Assembly: GCA_900455085.1 (NCBI GenBank) | Contig: UGTZ01000001.1 | Span: 1,766,501-1,830,500 of the forward strand | Direction: 5' to 3' | DNA length: 64,000 nucleotides | Origin: Providencia rettgeri | Lineage (GTDB): Bacteria; Pseudomonadota; Gammaproteobacteria; Enterobacterales; Enterobacteriaceae | Shown: positions 1 through 10,098 of the stretch, one piece after another | How the letters are laid out: every line of letters starts with the position of its first letter | How positions within the stretch are numbered: the first letter of the stretch is position 1 | Translations under genes and position numbers: made by a program | The notes under the pieces: model-generated | Databases searched by the model: none | What the model was told of the DNA's origin: nothing | What the model saw: only the letters and a program-made list of their open reading frames with translations

Positions 1-2543
1 TAAGTACCGGTAAAATTTGTTGGTTAAGTAGGCTGTCTATATTGCGTGCGCCGGTGTCGGGTAATAAACAGGCGCTCACGAGGGTGTCATACAGCGCTTC
101 TTCGATAATACCCTCAAGCTTGTAGTGGGTGTAGAGACGCTTAATGACGCTACCCAGTTTCATTTCAACAATTTGGCGCAGTGCCACAGGGCCTAATGGG
201 CGATAAATTAGGGTTTGGAAGCGGGCAAGTAATGCAGGTTGGAAGTGGTCACGCAAGGTTGGGCGCAGCAGTTCTTGTAACTCGCCGTCGGTCGACTCAG
301 GGAATTCTTCGAGTTGTTGCATGATCAAGTCACTGCCCAAGTTGGCTGTCATTAAGATCACGGTATTGCGAAAATCAATTTCACGGCCTTCGCCATCGCG
401 CATGAAACCACGGTCAAACACTTGATAAAACAGGTTAAGTACATCGCGGTGCGCTTTCTCCACTTCATCGAGTAATACGACGCTATAAGGGCGCTTGCGA
501 ACAGCTTCCGTTAAAATCCCGCCTTGACCATAACCCACATAGCCTGGAGGCGAGCCTTTTAATTGGCTGACAGTATGGGCTTCTTGATACTCAGACATGT
601 TGATGGTAATTAAGGATTTTTCGCCGCCAAACAGGACATCAGCCAAGGCGAGGGCTGTTTCCGTTTTCCCTACGCCACTTGGGCCGACCAGTAAAAATAC
701 CCCTTGCGGACCATTTTCTGAGGCGAGACCTGTGCGAGCTGCACGCAGTCGTTGTCCAAGCGCCAATAATGGGCTTTCTTGACCGACTACGCGTTTACCT
801 AGCGACTCTTCTAACTCAAGTAGCTCGGTTTGTTCATCTTTTAATAGGCTGGATAAGGGCACGCCTGTCCAATCAGCGATGACAGTGGCCACCGTTCTGA
901 CATCCACATCGGGGTGATTAGCGGTTCATTTTGCTGAATAAGTTCTAACTGTGATTGGATATCGCTGACATCTTGGGATTGACGGCGCTGTTCTAAGAGC
1001 TCACTGATAAGATTTTTTTCTTGCTCAAAACGCTGTTCTAATTCAGTCAGCTGTATGGCGATTTGCGCATCTTGAGTGACTAATTCGCTCAGGAGGGGTT
1101 GGTTGGTGGTGTTGCCAATCACCAAATCATCAAGGATCGCTTGCTGTTCAAGTTCTAATGCAGTGCGCTTGGCTTTTAAACGTGTCAGTTCTTCAGGGAG
1201 TGTATCGAGGCTCATCCGGATACGAGCGCTGGCGGTATCAAGTAAATCCACAGCTTTATCGGGGAGTTGGCGACCGGTTAAGTAACGGCGAGATAAGGTG
1301 ACAGCGGCTTTGACCGCATCATCGGTAATGTGAACACCGTGATATTTTGCATAGCGAGGTTTTAATCCACGCAGCATTAAACAGGCTTTTTCATCATCAG
1401 GTTCATCGACTTTGACCACTTGGAAGCGGCGTTCTAAAGCGGCGTCACGCTCGAAATATTGCTTATATTCAGACCAAGTGGTTGCGGCAATCGTGCGTAA
1501 TTCACCACGGGCAAGGGCAGGTTTGAGTAAGTTAGCGGCATCTGCGCCACCGGCTTGGTTGCCTGCGCCAATAATGGTATGGGCTTCATCGATAAATAGT
1601 AAAATTGGTGTTGGGGATTGTTGTACGGCTTCAATCACGTTTTTTAAGCGCTGCTCAAATTCCCCTTTGACGCCAGCCCCCGCTTGCAGTAACCCTAAAT
1701 CTAAGGTGCGTAATGAGGTTGTTTGCAGGCTGACAGGCACATTGCCCTCAACAATGCGTAAGGCTAAGCCTTCCACTAACGCCGTTTTCCCGACACCCGG
1801 TTCGCCCACGAGAATGGGGTTGTTTTTGCGACGGCGAGAGAGAATATCCACCATTTGACGTATTTCGTCATCACGTCCAAAGACAGGGTCAATCGCGCCT
1901 TCGCGCGCTTTATCGGTGACATCCACCGTAAATTTATTCAGCACTGCCAGTAAGGCATCGTTCAGTGTGTTACCGATGACATTCGGTGCTGTAGTTTCGT
2001 TTGTTGATTGCGTTTCAAGTGGCGCTTCTGCCGGTAAAGATTGATTATGTACCGCAAGTTGCTGAACTTCCGGGCGCTCATCGGATTGCGCATCAAGCAT
2101 CGGTCTTAAGCGTTGTAATTGTGTGATGCTTAAGGTCATTAATGGCCAAAGGGCGTCGTTCGGAACTAAAGAGGGTTGCTTCACCATTGCCGCAAGAATA
2201 TGGACGCTGCGAATGTGCTCGATATCTTCATCCAATGAGGCTATCACCCAAGCGTTTTGAATTAAGTTTAGGAGTGATTTTGAGAGGGAGGGCGGCTATG
2301 GATAGAGCGCGGTAAGCTATCGATTTTAGTCAATAAGCTTTGCCAAAGTGTGGACATATCCCATTCATAGCGGCGAGCTAACACCGTGATATCACTTTCC
2401 CCCATTTCCAATAATTTGAGCAACCAATGTTCAATGGTAATTTCCGCATGCGCTCGTGTCTGGCAGAGTGAAGCTGCCGCTTCTAATGCGCTGGCACAGT
2501 AAGGGTTTAGGCGACGTAATAGCATCACGGATGAATTGTCCAT
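1..2543 (-). CDS. clpV: ClpV/TssH, T6SS sheath-disassembly AAA+ ATPase (partial, two frameshifts as read)
   Basis: Class B Hsp100 ATPase that pulls apart the contracted TssB/TssC sheath of the type VI secretion system in the cytosol. As read it lies in three frames. 2543-2268 carries the N-terminal sheath-binding domain (RRLNPYCASALEAAASLCQT). 2247 to about 915 carries D1 with Walker A GEPGVGKT and Walker B LLFIDEAH. From about 910 to the left edge is D2 with Walker A GPSGVGKT, and this part is cut by the window end. One missing base in the C run at 2286-2288 (minus-strand CCC) and one in the run at 911-914 separate the frames; restoring each joins the reading without loss (RPPLSKSLLNLIQNAW and ITPDVDVRTVATVIADW). 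An RBS-like GAGAG precedes the ATG. It follows hcp but is separated from it by a hairpin terminator, so it may have its own promoter. Family assignment is certain; whether the gene is truly broken is not. Confidence 0.93.
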
Positions 2544-2675
2544 ATTCTCTCTCTTGTATTGGGGGGAAAATGGTTAGAGACAGCAAGGAACGCTACCGCC
2601 CCTAACCGTTAACCGAGGTTCATTAGGTATCAAGATAAATTGTGTGTTGTGTGTCATCGGCGTACGAATACGTAC

Positions 2676-2704
2676 AAAAAAGCAGACGCCGAAACGCCTG
2701 CTTG
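2676..2704 (-). terminator. Intrinsic terminator after hcp
   Basis: On the minus strand AAGCAGGCG and CGTCTGCTT pair around a TTTCG-type loop (one G-U pair) and are followed by a run of T. It lies just past the hcp stop codon and before clpV, so transcripts from tssB through hcp would mostly end here. Confidence 0.75.
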
Positions 2705-2710
2705 TCTTAA

Positions 2711-3202
2711 TTAAGCGGTAGCACGCTCATTCCACGAGTCGGAATGAATGATGTTGCCGTCTTTGTATGTCCAAGTGATTTTTTCATAGCGCAGCTCAAT
2801 CTCTTCGAGATGGTTGTGCTTCTCTTTATTAGGGTCTTTAATGTCGTGCATTTTTGGCGCGACTTTGACCACTTTGACGTTTTCGAGCTTGGTATTGAAA
2901 TATTCGACTTCTTGTCCCGCATCATCAATGCGGTACCATTTGAATTCGGCTTCTTTCAAGGTTTGGCCAGTCGTTACCGCTTTGTACAAATAAGGGCTTG
3001 ATGCATCAATTTCTTTCACGAAAATAAACGGGGTATGAATACGTGTACCCGTTAACTTACCGGTATTGTTATCGGTTGGGATGTACAGGTTATGGTCTTG
3101 TGCGACCACTTCAATACTGCCTTCACGGTCTTGTACATTAACAGAGCCCTTGATATCTGCGCCGCCGTCATCTTTTAGCCATAAATAAACAGGAATAGCC
3201 AT
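2711..3202 (-). CDS. hcp: Hcp, T6SS inner-tube protein
   Basis: 163 residues, the usual length of the Hcp1/EvpC family. Hcp hexamers stack into the tube that is fired through the sheath, and they also carry small effectors. The N-terminus (MAIPVYLWLKDDGG) and the core (HTPFIFVKEIDASSPYLYKA) are typical of the enterobacterial group. There is a strong RBS (AGGAGAAG) seven bases before the ATG. Only 2 bp separate it from the stop of the TagL-like gene, so it is the last gene of the tssBCKL-tagL transcript, directly in front of a terminator. No C-terminal effector extension is present. Confidence 0.95.
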   Translation of the reverse strand: MAIPVYLWLKDDGGADIKGSVNVQDREGSIEVVAQDHNLYIPTDNNTGKLTGTRIHTPFIFVKEIDASSPYLYKAVTTGQTLKEAEFKWYRIDDAGQEVEYFNTKLENVKVVKVAPKMHDIKDPNKEKHNHLEEIELRYEKITWTYKDGNIIHSDSWNERATA

Positions 3203-3204
3203 TG

Positions 3205-4941
3205 TTACTTCTCCTTTCGGGTCGAATGTGTGTCATCGTCCATCGGTGACACGGTTTGATTATCTGTCTCTTGGCAAGCATCTGCCTGAGGGATGAGTCG
3301 TATTTCAACGCGCCGATTCTTCGCTCGGCCTTCAGCGGTTTGATTATTGGCAACAGGGTTATTCTGGCCATCTCCTCGAACGGCAAAACAGGCTGGACTG
3401 ATATCACTGGTCTTTATCATCCAATCTCTGACCGATTCGGCGCGTTTCAGGGATAGTGTTTGGTTGAGTGCTGGGTTTCCGGTGTTATCGGTATAGCCTG
3501 AGATGACAATCAACCAACCGGGTTTCGCTTTAATATTGAGTAAGGCGTCGACCAAAACCTTGGTGGCACCTGCTTTTAGCGACGATTGTCCCACATCGAA
3601 TAGCGATAAGCTGTCAAGGCTGACTATTTCGGGGGCATTTTGAACAATGATAGGCGCAGGAGGCGGTGGGGGAGCCCAACCACTTAATAGTGTGTGCAAG
3701 TAGGGTAATATTCTCGCTCCCTGATATAACGCTAAAGAATGAGAGGTTGGGACTCCTTCGCGTTCCCAGCGCGCTAATTGAGCTGCATCATCTTGCAGTT
3801 ACTGGTAAGCAGTCTGTTTTGGTGCAAGTGGTGTATCTGACAGTTGCGAAAAACGCGCAATATCTTCACCAATATGACGAATGAGTTGCTGATTATGGTA
3901 GTAACTTCCGATTAATGTGCCTATTAAGAAAACACCAAAAATAATTCCGATAGCGCCGAGGGTTCTTTCTGTACGGCTTAAGCTAATATCATGGTGTAAG
4001 CGACGCAACATTACATCGGGCAAAGGTAGCAAATCAGTAGTTTGAATTGATGAATATAGAGGCAGCATGGTTTTTTCTTGAATAAATTGCTGCCATAAAT
4101 TGTTTGGTTGGCTAGTGATATCAATCCACTGAATAGCCCATGCTGAAGGGATTTGTTTCGGTGCTCCAGCTTGAGGTAGTATGAATTGAGGAACTAAAAC
4201 TTGGTTTAGCCAGCTTTGTAAGGTATCTAGCCATAGAGAAAATTGCAGGCTTTGTTCTGACTGACCGATATGCGTGGGTAGCCACACAGAGTAAGGGACT
4301 GACATTGTACCTTCTTGCTCCACCTGAAATTCAGTTTGGTGGCTGAGTAACGTCATCCAAGGGGTATGTTCATCATCAACATGCATAGCGGTATCAGCGT
4401 GATGAGGTTTAGAAAGGTATACCGTTACCCAAAATGGCAATTTAGCACCGATTTTTTGACGACCTTCCCCAATAGCTCGACGCCAATTGAGTAGCGCTTG
4501 TGTTAGGGTTTCTTGTTGTGTCAGTTGCTCGGGTAATACAACGTATAGTAAGGATAAGTGCCCAGATAGCGATGGGGCATATTCCACCAATGCGGCAATC
4601 AGTTTAACGAGCTCAGTGGGCGCGGATACACGAATATACCAACCTTGATTTGTTTCTCTGTGTAATTGGGCATCCAGAAATAGCGCTTGAGATTGACCAC
4701 AAACTAAAATGACAGGCCCCTGATAATTATCAGCCGGAAATGCACCTGTATAATCATGTTCAGTGGATAACACTTGGCGTTGTTGTTTATATTGCCAAAA
4801 CAACATTCCACCCGTCAGTACTAAGACGAAGACGGAAACAAAAATGGAGACACTTTGCCCTAGAGACCAAAACCCCCAAAGTAGCCACAAGAAAAGTCCC
4901 GTAGCAAAAAGCGTCAGACACGGTTTGATTGGATTTTGCAT
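3205..4941 (-). pseudogene. TagL-like T6SS inner-membrane peptidoglycan-binding (OmpA/MotB) protein, interrupted by in-frame TAA
   Basis: The N-terminal part has two adjacent membrane segments (LFLWLLWGFW..., FVSVFVLVLTGGMLF) and a third near residue 330 (LGAIGIIFGVFLIGTLIG). After that the same frame meets TAA at 3799-3801 and then continues open through a linker (ARWEREGVPTSHS) into an OmpA-C domain (SGYTDNTGNPALNQTLSLKR...AEGRAKNRRVEIRL), ending at 3205. Three membrane segments plus a peptidoglycan-binding domain match TagL, which anchors the TssL/TssM complex to the cell wall. I prefer the start at 4941 (AAGGAT box seven bases upstream) over the in-frame ATG at 4962, which has no RBS. The two halves are exactly in frame, so this is a substitution, not an indel. 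It could be a real nonsense mutation, a base-call error, or two genes. An OmpA half starting at 3699 has no clear RBS. Confidence 0.8.
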
Positions 4942-4978
4942 GCCTATCCTTGTGTCATCCACTGTTGTAGTAAATGTT

Positions 4979-5599
4979 CTAGCGAAGCACTGAACCCCAC
5001 CACATGGCGGCGAGTATGAGAATGCCGCCTATCCAACCAAACCAGTAAAGTCTGCGACGGCTAAACTGTAATTTAGGTTTTACGACGAGAGGTAATTCTG
5101 AAGTGACCAGATAGTCCGGAAGTTGAACATTGAGTTGAGCGACGATCCGCTCACGTTCTGGCGCTTCTTTTTGACGAAACTTACCGACAAACCCGAGGGT
5201 AAGCACACGATGAAAACAGAGCAAAACGTCAGGATTCGGGGCGGTTTCGTTTAAAATGCTGCGTAGGCGATCCCAAAGTTTGTCTCCCGCTTCTAATGTA
5301 TTGAAATAACGTGCTTGCAAAGGAGATTGGATCCAAGTGTTGTAGCCATCATCTTGGTGCTGGCGATTCATCACGCTTTCATCAATTAGCGCACATTGGG
5401 CATATTGCATATGCTCAATGGCGGATTCAGGGTAGCCATGTTCGAGTAGTTTTTGACGTGTTTCATCAATGAGTTGGCAAACACGACGATAAAAACTATC
5501 CCCTTGAGTGATGGCAGTGCCTTGATGTAATTGGCAAACCATCAGCCAAGTTTGAGCGAAGATCATGTCGATAGTATGGTGCGATGTTGTATTGTTCAT
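4979..5599 (-). CDS. tssL: TssL/DotU, T6SS membrane-complex protein
   Basis: 206 residues. DotU-type cytoplasmic domain with the characteristic stretch QCALIDESVMNR, then one C-terminal membrane anchor (WFGWIGGILILAAMWWGSV). TssL bridges the baseplate to TssM in the inner membrane. The peptidoglycan-binding part found in some long TssL proteins is absent here and is supplied by the next gene. The start overlaps the tssK stop in an ATGA arrangement, which indicates translational coupling. Confidence 0.93.
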   Translation of the reverse strand: MNNTTSHHTIDMIFAQTWLMVCQLHQGTAITQGDSFYRRVCQLIDETRQKLLEHGYPESAIEHMQYAQCALIDESVMNRQHQDDGYNTWIQSPLQARYFNTLEAGDKLWDRLRSILNETAPNPDVLLCFHRVLTLGFVGKFRQKEAPERERIVAQLNVQLPDYLVTSELPLVVKPKLQFSRRRLYWFGWIGGILILAAMWWGSVLR

Positions 5600-6934
5600 G
5601 AGCGAAGTACCGCAAACAGCTCTAATTGAATGTCACCTAACGTGCTTGGAACATAGAACGCACACTGCCCAGAAGAGAGCATGGCTTGACCCGCAGGTGT
5701 TTCAATATCTAGCGCAAAATATTGATTTTCTAAGCGAAGAGGGACCGCCGTTGGGACATGGCTGAGCGGTTTCAATGGAATACCATTGAGTGCCACATTA
5801 ACGACGTCAGCCACATCATCACTACTACCCGCTTTGCAAAGGAGTGGAAATTGAGCGATTAATAAGTGAGCAGGTAATGATGAGCGAACCGATAAGTAAA
5901 AATCGGCTTCTTCACGTAATCGACCGTCATGGAGTTGACCTTTCCAGAATGGACCTTCTTTTACTAATTCAATACTGATAACACGCGAAGGTAAGCTGGC
6001 TTCAAGTAGCGTATTTAATAAAGAAAAAAGCGGTGGAAAAACCTGCTCAGGCTGCTCATGTTTGTATAGTGGTATATCTTCCAATTTATGTTCTAAAGAG
6101 AAGGTTAATAAGCTCCCTGCTAAACGAGCAAGTTCTCGGTAGAGTAATTCAGGATGACGATGTAATGCAGACCCGAGTTCATTGAGTACGGGTTCAGCGC
6201 TGTTTAGTGAATTCAATAGCCAAAATAATGAGACATCAGCAACCACAAAGTCGGCCATTTTTTCATTACTTTCGCGACGTAGCGCCATTAAACGGCGGCG
6301 TTTAGCTACTAATCTATGCATAAACTCCGAGAGTAATGAACGTAATTCAAGGCTACCCTGACAAGCAAGCAAGGGGGGAATAAAACGGTTGTCGAATTCC
6401 CACATCCCTTGAGCGTTGCGGATAAGCCGTGCAACCGGACAGGTCATATAGGCTTCATTCTCATCATGGGCAAAACGTAGCGTTGCCACATGACGCAATA
6501 CTGCAATATCCGTTTCCTCATGTCCGAGCAGATCTTGAACTTTAACCCACTCTTGACTAAATCGACGAGGGCGATCGGTACCCGCTTCAGAGGCTAAGTT
6601 GCCACCATTTGCTAGCATTAAAGGTAATGCTAAAACGATGTCTAACGACTGGCGGTCTGCGTAGTCAGCAAGGGATAACACAGGAGGAAGCGCATCAGCT
6701 AGAGTGGTATCAATAAGTGTGCCATCATGGAAACGCACAACCATTTTTTGTGCGCTAACGCGAGATAAGGTTAACGCACTGGCATCAAATTCCGCGCTAA
6801 TCACCCCCCCACGTTGAGGCAATGCCCATTTGAGCAACGACTTCAGCGACATGGCTGTCCCAACGGGCTTGTTGTTGAAATTGTTGAGGGGCCAAAAAGG
6901 CCCCGTCTGTCCATAGGGGACGGTAGATTTTCAT
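5596..6934 (-). CDS. tssK: TssK, T6SS baseplate protein (one frameshift as read)
   Basis: TssK trimers connect the baseplate wedge to the TssL/TssM membrane complex. The true start is ATG at 6934, beginning MKIYRPLWTDGAFLAPQQF, the highly conserved TssK N-terminus. This short N-terminal frame runs into a stop just after the 7-base run at 6804-6810. Removing one base joins it to the long frame ending at 5596 (STWGVISAEFDASALTLSR) and gives 445 residues, the normal family length. So an extra base in the homopolymer is the only defect. The stop overlaps tssL by 4 bases. Confidence 0.92.
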
Positions 6935-6956
6935 CCTGAATGACCTTTATGAACCG

Positions 6957-8501
6957 TTAGGCTTTGGCTTTAGGCATTTGTGAAACTAACGATAAATCAA
7001 CATCCATACCTTCGACTTGGAAGTGTGGGACGGCATACAGTTTCACGCGGAAGAAGCCAGGGTTATCTTCAATATCTTCGACAACCACTTTTGCATCGCG
7101 TAAAGGATGAGAGGCTTGTAAATCATCCCCCGGATCGGTCATTTCAGTCACTAAACCACGCACCCAGTTGTTGAGTTCTAATTCAAGGAGGCGTCTATCT
7201 TTGGTGGTACCAATGTTTTCACGTTGAATAAGTTTCAAGTAATGGGCGATACGAGACAGTAAGAAAATGTACGGTAAGCGGGCGTTGATGCGGCTGTTCG
7301 CGGTGGCATCAGCGGTATCGTATAACGCCGGTTTTTGCGCCGAATTAGCGGAGAAGAAGCAGGAGTAATCACGGTTTTTGTAGTAAGACAGCGGGATAAA
7401 ACCAAGGTTCGCAAACTCAAACTCGCGGGTTTCTGGGATCATCACCTCAGATGGGATTTTGACCTGACTACCTGTTCCTAAATCAAATAAATGAATAGGT
7501 AAATCTTTCACTGCGCCACCTGCCTGCGGGCCACGAATTTGCACACACCAGCCATTATTGATAAAGCTTTTTACCATATTAGCAGCAAAGGCAAATGTGG
7601 CATTCGTCCACAAATATTTCTCGTGATCTGGCCCTTTTACTTCTTCGACGTAATTGAAGCTACGAACAGGTACTGTATCTGGACCATAAGGTAGGCGACC
7701 CAATACACGCGGCATGGTTAAACCAATATAACGGGCATCATCCGAGTCACGGAAGGCTTTCCATTTGATGTATTCAGCACGATCAAAGTAGTTACCAATA
7801 TCTTTGATTGCAGCCACTTCTTCCATGGTTTCTTTGCCAAAGAATTTTGGTCCAACAGAGCCAATAAATGGCATATGGGCAGATGCGGAGACTTTAGAGA
7901 TACTACGTAATAAGGCGATATCTTGAGGGCTGCGATCAAATTCATAGTTAGAAATCATCGCTGCAATAGGCTCACCACCTGGAGTGTCATATTCCGCAAT
8001 GTAGGTATGGTGGTAAAGGCCACTTTGGATAATTTCCGGGCTATCTTCGAAATCTTGGCGTAGGTCATCTTTGGCGATATCCAGTAGCTCAATTTTGACG
8101 TTTTGACGAAAATCAGTGCGATCAACGAGGAATTTTAAACCACGCCAAGTAGATTCAACTTTTTGGAAGTCTTGATGGTGCATCACTTCGTCAAGTTGTT
8201 GACTAATTTGCTTATCAAGTTCAGCAATATGATGATCAAGTAAGTTGCGGTCTAAACGTTCCACTTTTTGACCGGATGATTTTAAACGGTCTAAAAAGAC
8301 TTGAACAGCAACCGTGACACGTTCATCCGCAGTTGCATCCGCTAGTGCAGCATTATCTTGGAATTCATTAATATCACTGATTGTAGCAACAGGGGTTAAA
8401 TTAATTTTTTCAAATAAAGAAGCATAAACACCATGATTAGACGTATCATCAAGTACAGTCGTTGCACCTTGGGTTGATTCAGTTTTTACAGACATCAGCA
8501 T
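6957..8501 (-). CDS. tssC: TssC, T6SS contractile sheath large subunit
   Basis: 514 residues of the EvpB/VC_A0108 family, the large subunit that co-polymerises with TssB into the contractile sheath. Typical blocks are visible, such as WRGLKFLVDRTDF, PFIGSVGPKFFG, RVLGRLPYG and FANLGFIPLSYYKN. A second ATG two codons in (8495) sits at a better distance from the AAAGGA box and may be the real start. It lies 19 bp after tssB in the same operon. No defect seen. Confidence 0.96.
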   Translation of the reverse strand: MLMSVKTESTQGATTVLDDTSNHGVYASLFEKINLTPVATISDINEFQDNAALADATADERVTVAVQVFLDRLKSSGQKVERLDRNLLDHHIAELDKQISQQLDEVMHHQDFQKVESTWRGLKFLVDRTDFRQNVKIELLDIAKDDLRQDFEDSPEIIQSGLYHHTYIAEYDTPGGEPIAAMISNYEFDRSPQDIALLRSISKVSASAHMPFIGSVGPKFFGKETMEEVAAIKDIGNYFDRAEYIKWKAFRDSDDARYIGLTMPRVLGRLPYGPDTVPVRSFNYVEEVKGPDHEKYLWTNATFAFAANMVKSFINNGWCVQIRGPQAGGAVKDLPIHLFDLGTGSQVKIPSEVMIPETREFEFANLGFIPLSYYKNRDYSCFFSANSAQKPALYDTADATANSRINARLPYIFLLSRIAHYLKLIQRENIGTTKDRRLLELELNNWVRGLVTEMTDPGDDLQASHPLRDAKVVVEDIEDNPGFFRVKLYAVPHFQVEGMDVDLSLVSQMPKAKA

Positions 8502-8520
8502 AATCCTTTAGTAATCCAAA

Positions 8521-9018
8521 TTAATCTTTCTTCGGTGCAAGTTGGGCTAGCTCTTCGCGCAGTTCATCACTGAGTGTTGGATCCTTAAGGATATTTTCCA
8601 ATTCACGGCGAAACGTGGCGTTATCGAGGAGATTAGATTTTAGGTCGCGTAACAGATTACGCATGGCTAACATTGCGCGCAGTTGTGGGATTTGACGAGC
8701 CACTTGCTCGGGTTCAAAGTCCGCCATGTTTTTAAACGTTAATGCGATACTTTCTTCACTTCCATCCCCTGCTAAGGTGTTTTTAACCGTTAGATTGACT
8801 GACGGTGAGAATTCATTGAGGACGCTGTCAAAGTTATTTTTATTGATATTTACTTTTTCACGTTCAGATAGCGCACGATCATCTTGCCCATGACTATAAT
8901 CACCAACCGCTAACAGCTTCAGGGGTAACTCGACTTTTTTCTGAGCCCCCCCCGTGTGCAGATCTAATTTAATATTAACCCGCGCTTTAGGGACTTCATT
9001 TTGAAAGCTATCTGACAT
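8521..9018 (-). CDS. tssB: TssB, T6SS contractile sheath small subunit
   Basis: 165 residues of the ImpB/VipA family. It contains the expected LPLKLLAVGDYSHG, SVNLTVKNTLAGDG and LRAMLAMRNLLRDLKSNL segments; the last forms the helical part bound by TssC. It is the first gene of the minus-strand T6SS operon in this window and is preceded by AAGGAAATTC as RBS. Confidence 0.96.
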   Translation of the reverse strand: MSDSFQNEVPKARVNIKLDLHTGGAQKKVELPLKLLAVGDYSHGQDDRALSEREKVNINKNNFDSVLNEFSPSVNLTVKNTLAGDGSEESIALTFKNMADFEPEQVARQIPQLRAMLAMRNLLRDLKSNLLDNATFRRELENILKDPTLSDELREELAQLAPKKD

Positions 9019-9669
9019 GAGTGAATTTCCTTGAATTTTAACAGGTATATTTCTTGGTTATTGTTAAATGGTTACAATTGAATTTGATATATTTAACTTA
9101 TGTAGTTATTTTATTTATATCTTCACCAAATGAATAAATCAACTTTTCTTATCAATAAGTGTGAGTGCAAATTAATGTATTTTTTTGAGTTATCTTAGTT
9201 TTGTAATTTGAAAAACCAATCATATCAACATCTAATGGCTTTATTTTCTTATTGTTATGATTTTCCTGTGTCAACCAAACCTTTTTGTAACACTTTATTT
9301 CAAGTTGTTACAGAGTGATTCATAAGAATATTTACTCGTTTGTTGTGTAAGAACCCTGATTTTGAAATAGGAAATTACTTTATGAAAAGGAATTGATGAA
9401 CCCTATGAAAAATCATCGTTTTTAATGGTCGTTGAAAGAAATGTGTGACATCGGGCATTATTACGACCGCAGTAAAAAAGGGATATTGCAAAACAGCCAC
9501 GGTCATTTGAATACAAACGCAAAAATTGGGTTGTCATCAATCTAAAAAGCTATTTTGGTGTGAGGATGAAAAGGTAAATACATCAAGCTTGCGGAAAGCT
9601 TTAAAAGAAGGATATAAAGAGATTTAATTGATTAGAAAGGATTTTTATTGAGTCAGGTAGACTTCGGCA
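9019..9669. other. AT-rich T6SS upstream region with no confident gene
   Basis: The half next to tssB (to about 9350) is very AT-rich. On the minus strand a TTGACA (9269-9274) is followed after 17 bases by TAAGAA, a weak sigma-70 candidate. I see no convincing sigma-54 site. The half next to argW (about 9430-9640) has short plus-strand peptides that look protein-like but sit in different frames without good starts, for example SLKEMCDIGHYYDRSKKG and LFWCEDEKVNTSSLRK. It may be the remnant of a small gene; I do not recognise it. Confidence 0.4.
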
Positions 9670-9744
9670 TGGTGTCCCCTGCAGGAATCGAACCTGCAAC
9701 TAGCCCTTAGGAGGGGCTCGTTATATCCATTTAACTAAGGGGAC
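9670..9744 (-). tRNA. argW: tRNA-Arg (anticodon CCT)
   Basis: 75-nt tRNA with encoded CCA. The 7-bp acceptor stem (GTCCCCT/AGGGGAC), anticodon loop CTCCTAA with anticodon CCT and T loop GGTTCGATTCC are readable on the minus strand. Sequence and context beside mlaA match E. coli argW, a known prophage integration site. Here the 3' end faces the T6SS locus, but I found no second copy of the tRNA 3' end and no integrase. Confidence 0.96.
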
Positions 9745-10098
9745 TTTTGGAGTCAAAATTACGACAGCGAGGGCATTTTACTGTTCAGACCTAATTGAAT
9801 CAAGTTGTTACGAGCAAATAATCGAATTTATCTACCATAAATGTTTTTTTGACTGTTTTTTATTCGAAAGTAGGGTGGTTGTCATTTTTAAAATTGAGTG
9901 AGGGAGTATTTCTGTTTTGTACTAATTGTTCAATTTTCTTATAATAAGAACATGATTAAATGGCTTATAATTAGTCTTTAAGATAATCAAATAACTCAAA
10001 AGGATTAACATAATTCTTTTTTTAGCCTTACTATAAGCAAAATAGTTATTACAGTGGAAAGTACCGTAGTAGAACGGTGCAGGGAATGGAGAAATGTT
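9745..10098. other. argW-mlaA intergenic region
   Basis: AT-rich divergent promoter region for argW (minus) and mlaA (plus). The only clear signal is the mlaA promoter candidate listed separately. A second TATAAT at 9966-9971 has no partner -35. Confidence 0.5.
9917..9945 (+). promoter_or_regulatory. Candidate sigma-70 promoter of mlaA
   Basis: TTGTAC, 17 bases, then a perfect TATAAT. It would give a leader of about 150 nt before the mlaA ATG. The -35 matches the consensus at only three positions. Confidence 0.4.

Noticed and set aside
6804..6810. Phase-variable G tract in tssK
   Set aside because: Similar single-base changes occur in many housekeeping genes with short runs here, so sequence error explains it better than a contingency locus.
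9670..9744. argW as the boundary of an integrated element
   Set aside because: No integrase, no repeated tRNA 3' end elsewhere in the window; the T6SS operon next to it shows no direct sign of site-specific integration.
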